Of a stretch of DNA of 31,673 bases, positions 28,497 to 31,673 are shown piece after piece (position 1 is the first letter of the stretch; each line of letters begins with the position of its first letter). Under the pieces are notes generated by a model that did no database searches, was not told the DNA's origin, and saw only the letters and a list, made by a program, of their open reading frames with translations. The translations under genes and the position numbers were made by a program. This DNA is from a virus: IMG/VR virus record IMGVR_UViG_3300046543_000095, positions 1-31,673 of that record; one strand, 5' to 3'.

Positions 28497-29987
28497 TTAT
28501 TCGCGCTCATGAGCTGGCTCACGAGGATCAGGCTCCACATGGATGCGTATGCCATTGATCAACCGCCCATTTCGGGAATGCTTACCGGGCGGAAAACCGT
28601 GCTTTTCCAGCACGCTGGTGAATGCCTTGTTAGATCCGGCCTTCTCGCCGGCCTGGAGCGCCCACGCCGTCCATGATTTGAACAGCGCGGCGCTTAAACC
28701 CTCGCACGTTGGTCCTGTGTCGCAGCACTCCGCGATCCAGAGGGCTATCGAATCCTCCTGGTCGAAATACTCCTCGGTCGCCGCCGTTACCTTGGTCGGC
28801 GGCGCCAGCCGGCCATGGCGCCAGTCGTGGCATCCCTCGATCGCCCAGGACAGGATGGCTGGCGCCTCGGCCCACAGCTTTTCCGACAGCCCGGGATCTC
28901 GCTCGGTGACGGGGATTGTGACCGTGAACGGCACCAGATTGAACCGCGCGCGGATCGCCTGGTCGACTGATCGCAGGCCCGGCTTGTGATTGCCGCTGAT
29001 GCCCAACTTGAAGTTCGGGAGGAACGTGAACGGGTCCTTGTGCATGAAATTCGCGGTGATCGGATCGCCCCCGGTCACTGCTTTGATGCGTGCCTCGGCC
29101 CACGGCACGCCCTCCTCAGTCTCTTGCGACACGACCAACCGGGCGCCTTGCAGGCGGGCCAGGACCGTGAGGTGTTTGCCATGCCCGTCCTGGGTGAACG
29201 TGTCGGGCGAGGCGACCATCGCGTAGTCGCCCATGATCCTGGTCAGGGTGTTGAGAAACACGCCTTTGCCGTTGCGACCGGTGCCGTAGAAAAACCACAT
29301 CGCGTGTTCCTGGGTGAGGCCGGTCAGCCAGTAGCCAGCAACGCGTTTCAGGTAAGCCTGGAGGAGGGGGTCGCCGCCGGTCACGCGGGCCAGGAACATC
29401 GTCCACTGTGGGCAGTAGTCCACCAGCGGATCGGGCCGCTCTCCGATCCACAATGGCGCCACGCCCGTGCATTTGGTCATGAGGCAGGCCGGATCGTGCG
29501 GGCCGATCTCGCCGGTCTCCAAATTGACGATGCCGCTCGGAGTGTTGAGCAGCCACGGGTTGGAATCCCAGGCATCGGCCTCGCGGGCGTGTCGGCGGTC
29601 GGAGCGGACCAGCTTCTCGATCGCGGCGACGGTCGACGCGGCGGCGAGCCGGGCACGGGTCTGGGCGTCGTCGGCCTCGGTGGCTTTCACGCGGACCATG
29701 CGGCGGACGAGGTCGAAGACCGACAATATTCGGTCCTGGCGCCAGACGCAGCCGTCCCAGGACATCCACTTGCCCCAGTCGTTCACCCATTTCAGCGCGT
29801 GGCCGTAGATCGCCGAGAAACGCAGGCCGAGGGAATCCTCGGAGAACTCCGGCGGCATGGCGTCGATCGGCTCCGCTTCGCCGTTGATGTAGCTGACCGG
29901 CTCGGGCATCGGCCTGGGCTGCCGCTTCGGCTTCGCGGGCTTCGGGGGCTTCGGGACGAAGAAATTGCCATCCTGGTCGTCACTCAT
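28497..29987 (-). CDS. SF3 / D5-like replicative helicase (P4-type C-terminal domain)
   Basis: 496 residues from ATG 29987 (GGGAG site 8 nt upstream; 8-nt overlap with the preceding stop). After a Pro/Lys-rich N-terminus (10-45), a D5_N-like region (50-225: 'RFSAIYGHALKWVNDWGKWM', 'WLLNTPSGIVNLETGEI') leads to the ATPase: Walker A 'FFYGTGRNGKGVFL' (Lys241), Walker B 'GARLVVSQETEEG' (281-293), motif C 'FKLGISGNHKP' with Asn333, and 'AIRARFNLVPF', which likely carries the Arg finger. The C-terminus has a small winged-helix-like domain. No AEP/TOPRIM primase domain is visible, so priming is done elsewhere or by the host. It unwinds DNA at the origin; the repeat array lies immediately downstream. 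Confidence 0.9.
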   Translation of the reverse strand: MSDDQDGNFFVPKPPKPAKPKRQPRPMPEPVSYINGEAEPIDAMPPEFSEDSLGLRFSAIYGHALKWVNDWGKWMSWDGCVWRQDRILSVFDLVRRMVRVKATEADDAQTRARLAAASTVAAIEKLVRSDRRHAREADAWDSNPWLLNTPSGIVNLETGEIGPHDPACLMTKCTGVAPLWIGERPDPLVDYCPQWTMFLARVTGGDPLLQAYLKRVAGYWLTGLTQEHAMWFFYGTGRNGKGVFLNTLTRIMGDYAMVASPDTFTQDGHGKHLTVLARLQGARLVVSQETEEGVPWAEARIKAVTGGDPITANFMHKDPFTFLPNFKLGISGNHKPGLRSVDQAIRARFNLVPFTVTIPVTERDPGLSEKLWAEAPAILSWAIEGCHDWRHGRLAPPTKVTAATEEYFDQEDSIALWIAECCDTGPTCEGLSAALFKSWTAWALQAGEKAGSNKAFTSVLEKHGFPPGKHSRNGRLINGIRIHVEPDPREPAHERE

Positions 29988-30312
29988 CGAGGAACTCCCG
30001 TATGGCTTTTCGCATTGCGTCGCGGCGCGGCTCGCGCAGGAGGCGCTGGACCAGCACATCCGCCTCCAGCGCGAGGCACGCCTCGGACAGCAGGGTCGAG
30101 GACAGCCAGTCGCGGAGTTGGGAATGAATCACGTCGGGCAAGAACCCCGCCCCGCGCGCATGGGCAAGGTGCATCAGTTCGGCCACGGCCGCGGGGAACG
30201 TCAGGCGATCGTCGGCCAGATGGCCCGCGAGCCGGTTGACCTCGGCGCGCAGGACCGGCGCGACCAGGCGTCGGAAATCAGCCGCGAAGCGGCCAGGGGT
30301 CTCCCCACCCAT
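29980..30312 (-). CDS. Small helical protein upstream of helicase
   Basis: 110 residues from ATG 30312; the open frame further upstream has no plausible start and only shadows the previous gene. All-alpha: 'AADFRRLVAPVLRAEVNRLA', 'AVAELMHLAHARGAGFLP', 'LRDWLSSTLLSEACLALEAD', 'DAMRKAIREFLDE'. It overlaps the helicase start by 8 nt, so the two are translated together; a helicase loader or partner is possible but not shown. No recognised family. Confidence 0.65.
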   Translation of the reverse strand: MGGETPGRFAADFRRLVAPVLRAEVNRLAGHLADDRLTFPAAVAELMHLAHARGAGFLPDVIHSQLRDWLSSTLLSEACLALEADVLVQRLLREPRRDAMRKAIREFLDE

Positions 30313-30319
30313 GGCCCCG

Positions 30320-30505
30320 TCACACCCCGTGGGCTGGCGGCGGTTCCTCGGTCTGGTCGAGTAGCACGCGCGCGGCCTCGGCCACCCACTGAGCGAGGGT
30401 GAGCCTCCGGCGCAGGGCGTCATATTTGACGCGGAAGTAAAGATCGGCGGGCACGGCAGCGTAAAGCACCCGCGCTTCAGGTGTTGCCGACATTTTCTTG
30501 TCCAT
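30320..30505 (-). CDS. Ribbon-helix-helix-like protein
   Basis: 61 residues from ATG 30505, or 57 from ATG 30493. The candidate promoter just upstream predicts a transcript start near 30511, so the first ATG would be almost leaderless, while the second has GGA(CAAGAAA) in front. 'RVLYAAVPADLYFRVKYDAL' and 'RRRLTLAQWVAEAARVLLDQ' suggest a beta strand plus two helices, as in Arc/omega-type ribbon-helix-helix proteins. It is the first gene of the replication operon and may be autoregulatory (inference). Confidence 0.68.
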   Translation of the reverse strand: MDKKMSATPEARVLYAAVPADLYFRVKYDALRRRLTLAQWVAEAARVLLDQTEEPPPAHGV

Positions 30506-30518
30506 TATTGTGGCTATT

Positions 30519-30547
30519 ATTCTAGGTTACTATGCGGATGTCGTCAA
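30519..30547 (-). promoter_or_regulatory. Sigma70-like promoter of replication operon
   Basis: On the minus strand TTGACG (30542-30547), exactly 17 bp, then TAGAAT (30519-30524). Both boxes are near consensus and the spacing is ideal. It lies in the gap between the HTH gene (ends 30562) and the RHH gene (starts 30505), in AT-richer sequence. Predicted start near 30511. Confidence 0.75.
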
Positions 30548-30561
30548 CCGTACGTATCCCG

Positions 30562-30903
30562 TCATTCCGGTGGCCACGCCGGTCGCGGTGGCGGCGGGCA
30601 GTCGCGCGCCAGTTCCGCGAGCCGCTCGATCCAGGCCAGGATCTCGGGCGGAACGGGGAACCGGCCCGATCGCCAGCGGCGGACGGTCGAGGATGAATTC
30701 TCGGACACGTCGGCCAGCGCCTGCGTCGTCCAGCGGAGGTCGCCCATGGCGACGATGAGGCGGGTGTGGTGGTCGAGGGCGACAGGTGGACCGGACGCGA
30801 CCACACGCCCGTCCTGGGGGCACAGGCCCCCATGGTAGGGGGCGCCCGGCATTTGACCACAGTCCTCGCCGCGGCGGCTGCCGCAGAACGTGCATTCACT
30901 CAT
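30562..30903 (-). CDS. HTH regulator with N-terminal Cys cluster
   Basis: 113 residues, ATG at 30903 with GAGGAG about 7 nt upstream. The N-terminus 'SECTFCGSRRGEDCG' plus 'GGLCPQDG' supplies four Cys able to bind zinc. The C-terminal half 'TTQALADVSENSSSTVRRWR' with 'VPPEILAWIERLAEL' is a XRE/Cro-like helix-turn-helix with an R-W-x-x-G turn. Probably a transcriptional repressor or activator; the promoter at 30.52-30.55 kb lies directly downstream and could be its target (inference). Zinc ribbon plus HTH in such a small protein is not common. Confidence 0.72.
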   Translation of the reverse strand: MSECTFCGSRRGEDCGQMPGAPYHGGLCPQDGRVVASGPPVALDHHTRLIVAMGDLRWTTQALADVSENSSSTVRRWRSGRFPVPPEILAWIERLAELARDCPPPPRPAWPPE

Positions 30904-30912
30904 GGGGTCTCC

Positions 30913-31065
30913 TCAGTGGCCCAGCCTCCTGGGCGGGCGTGGTTTGGGGGGGCGGTGTTCGGGGTGGCGGTGTTCGTAAACCTTGAGCAAGATCAGTCCC
31001 CAGATCGCGGCGCTCGCGTAGAGGATGGCCAGCGCCAACAGGATGCCGCCCGCGATGGTCAGCAC
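30913..31065 (-). CDS. 50-residue single-TM protein
   Basis: GTG start at 31063-31065, overlapping the stop of the preceding gene (31059-31061) by a few bases; GAGAGG lies just upstream. One TM helix at about residues 2-24 (Leu/Ala/Ile-rich: 'GGILLALAILYASAAIWGLI') followed by a His/Pro/Arg-rich tail 'EHRHPEHRPPKPRPPRRLGH'. The tail is strongly basic. A larger frame covering it upstream is a shadow of its neighbour. It is an early membrane protein; superinfection exclusion is a possibility, not evidence-based. Confidence 0.6.
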   Translation of the reverse strand: MLTIAGGILLALAILYASAAIWGLILLKVYEHRHPEHRPPKPRPPRRLGH

Positions 31066-31328
31066 TGGGCCTCTCCGTTCAGCAGCGCGGCCAGCGCCTC
31101 GGCCTCGCGGAGCGCGACCTGGTAGGCGCAGCGGTCGGTGCTGCCGACGTTCAGCCCGCCGGAGTAGGACACGATCCGGACGAGGTGTTTGGCGCGGTCG
31201 CTGATCATCTTCGGCATGCCGAGACCATCGGTCTCGACCACCGCGACGTTGCGGCGGACGTGCGTCCATTTGCCCTTTGACTGGGCGGAAGATGTCATGA
31301 CGACGAAGCGGTGGGTGGTGGTGTTCAT
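31059..31328 (-). CDS. Early conserved protein, unknown function
   Basis: 89 residues, ATG at 31328 with AAGGA inside the repeated element CGCGAAGGACGCG. The pattern 'RRNVAVVETDGLGMPKMISD', 'RAKHLVRIVSYSGGLNVG', 'STDRCAYQVALREAEALAAL' looks conserved and I have met it in early regions of alphaproteobacterial phages, with no function known. Ends Cys, overlapping the TM gene. Confidence 0.7.
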   Translation of the reverse strand: MNTTTHRFVVMTSSAQSKGKWTHVRRNVAVVETDGLGMPKMISDRAKHLVRIVSYSGGLNVGSTDRCAYQVALREAEALAALLNGEAQC

Positions 31329-31331
31329 GTT

Positions 31332-31344
31332 CGCGTCCTTCGCG
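31332..31344 (-). promoter_or_regulatory. Repeated RBS element, copy 1 (SD in hairpin loop)
   Basis: CGCGAAGGACGCG, with AAGGA 9-10 nt before the ATG at 31328. CGCG on each side can pair, placing the Shine-Dalgarno sequence in the loop. A 14-nt stretch including it (31331-31344) recurs exactly at 31573-31586. Confidence 0.6.
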
Positions 31345-31351
31345 TTGGAGA

Positions 31352-31370
31352 CCCGCCCCCGAGGGGCGGG
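31352..31370. other. Perfect 8-bp hairpin between early genes
   Basis: CCCGCCCC (31352-31359), a 3-base loop, then GGGGCGGG (31363-31370). There is no T tract on either side, so it is not a typical intrinsic terminator. In the transcript it lies between the stop at 31382 and the RBS element at 31344, so it may protect, process or attenuate the mRNA. Confidence 0.7.
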
Positions 31371-31381
31371 CCGGTTGGTGT

Positions 31382-31570
31382 TCAGCCGAGAACCTCGTCA
31401 TCCACGACGAGCATGTCGTTGGTATGCTGATCGATCAGCCGGGTCAGGCCGGCGACGAACGCCCGCATGTCCTTTTCGGTGACGAAGCACACCCCGAGGG
31501 CCATTTCGCCGTCGAACGTCTTGCTGCCGTCCGTCAGGATGTGTTCGATGATTTGCAGTGTGTTGGTCAT
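31382..31570 (-). CDS. Early small acidic protein, unknown function
   Basis: 62 residues from ATG 31570 (preferred because it follows the AAGGA element; an upstream in-frame ATG at 31600 lies within the leader hairpin). 'TLQIIEHILTDGSKTFDGEM', 'VCFVTEKDMRAFVAGLTRLI', 'DQHTNDMLVVDDEVLG' suggest a small alpha/beta fold. First gene behind the right-end promoter. Family not recognised. Confidence 0.65.
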   Translation of the reverse strand: MTNTLQIIEHILTDGSKTFDGEMALGVCFVTEKDMRAFVAGLTRLIDQHTNDMLVVDDEVLG

Positions 31571-31573
31571 TAT

Positions 31574-31586
31574 CGCGTCCTTCGCG
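31574..31586 (-). promoter_or_regulatory. Repeated RBS element, copy 2
   Basis: The same CGCGAAGGACGCG sequence as at 31332-31344, here before the ATG at 31570. Identity of two independent ribosome-binding regions suggests common translational control or recent duplication. Confidence 0.6.
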
Positions 31587-31593
31587 GTGTTTC

Positions 31594-31613
31594 CCGGCAC
31601 CCCGTGTGCCCGG
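31594..31613. other. Leader hairpin in right-end transcript
   Basis: CCGGCAC (31594-31600), 5-base loop, GTGCCCGG (31606-31613): a 7-bp stem with one bulge. It lies between the predicted transcript start (about 31614) and the RBS, so almost the first thing transcribed is a stable 5' hairpin. Confidence 0.55.
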
Positions 31614-31620
31614 CCCAGGT

Positions 31621-31649
31621 GTTATGAACGATCAGCGGATGAGCGTCAA
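31621..31649 (-). promoter_or_regulatory. Sigma70-like promoter at right end
   Basis: On the minus strand TTGACG (31644-31649), 17 bp, CATAAC (31621-31626). Its -35 box is identical to that of the 30.5 kb promoter and its -10 is weaker. An AT-rich stretch (about 31650-31673) lies upstream. It would drive the early genes at 31.6-30.6 kb. Confidence 0.6.
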
Positions 31650-31673
31650 CGACTTTTTACGGATTATTTTCGG

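Noticed and set aside
28986-30239. Plus-strand open frame of 417 codons opposite the helicase
   Set aside because: It is antisense to intact SF3 helicase motifs, is of low complexity and has no supporting context.
1-31673. tRNA or rRNA genes, integrase or attachment sites
   Set aside because: I saw no cloverleaf-like sequence, rRNA segment, recombinase motif or att-like duplication in the window.

Overview
The window is a 31.7 kb piece of a tailed-bacteriophage genome, and every gene I can support lies on the minus strand. It is GC-rich. The coding style (GC-biased codons, frequent GTG starts), TTGACG-type -35 promoters and virion proteins of N4-gp56-capsid type suggest a short-tailed phage (podovirus morphology) of an alphaproteobacterium. 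There is a large terminase, portal, scaffold, N4-gp56-like capsid, tail adaptor, nozzle-like protein and spikes. There is no tape measure, tail tube or sheath. The host assignment is inference. No tRNA, rRNA, integrase, DNA polymerase, RNA polymerase or endolysin is visible, so the genome must continue beyond the window, most likely past the left edge where the last operon runs off.

Read in the direction of transcription (right to left), the right end (31.67-30.3 kb) is an early or regulatory zone. It has two sigma70-like promoters (TTGACG-N17-CATAAC and TTGACG-N17-TAGAAT), small proteins, a helix-turn-helix protein with an N-terminal Cys cluster and a ribbon-helix-helix-like protein. Next come an SF3/D5-like replicative helicase (28.5-30.0 kb) and a 220 bp AT-richer stretch with eight copies of a 9-mer, ATGTGAYGG, in both orientations (a candidate origin or operator). 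A tightly coupled operon of small accessory genes follows (25.8-28.2 kb), including a second ribbon-helix-helix protein, a HAD-family phosphatase and a zinc-ribbon protein. It ends at an intrinsic terminator (25,702-25,715).

A new transcription unit begins at about 25.66 kb, where direct repeats flank a -10-like hexamer. It opens with a DUF6197-like protein, a protein with a sigma-factor region-4-like helix-turn-helix and a NusG paralogue. These are good candidates for switching on, and anti-terminating, the roughly 24 kb of structural genes downstream. I recognise no intrinsic terminator in that block, and most neighbouring genes overlap by ATGA/GTGA or TGATG junctions.

The packaging and head block runs as follows: acidic and basic small proteins, two tandem mini-paralogues, small terminase, a probable Acb2-type cyclic-nucleotide sponge (anti-CBASS), large terminase, a two-TM holin-like protein, a fibre-like protein, portal, two small proteins, two tandem paralogous proteins with ADP-ribosyltransferase-like (ART-PolyVal) modules, scaffold, and the major capsid protein with two small structural proteins. 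The tail block holds the adaptor, a pectate-lyase-fold spike, a 28-residue Cys/His microprotein, a nozzle-like protein, an S74-chaperone fibre and a Gln-rich internal-protein candidate.

The most unusual signals are two short linear peptide motifs shared by otherwise unrelated putative virion proteins: a Leu-Ile-Asn tag, usually G-L-I-N-[GSA], and an E-A-A-F-x-x-G-F tag. With the tandem ADP-ribosyltransferases and the Acb2-like gene, they suggest that proteins are tagged for packaging into the head and delivered to the host.
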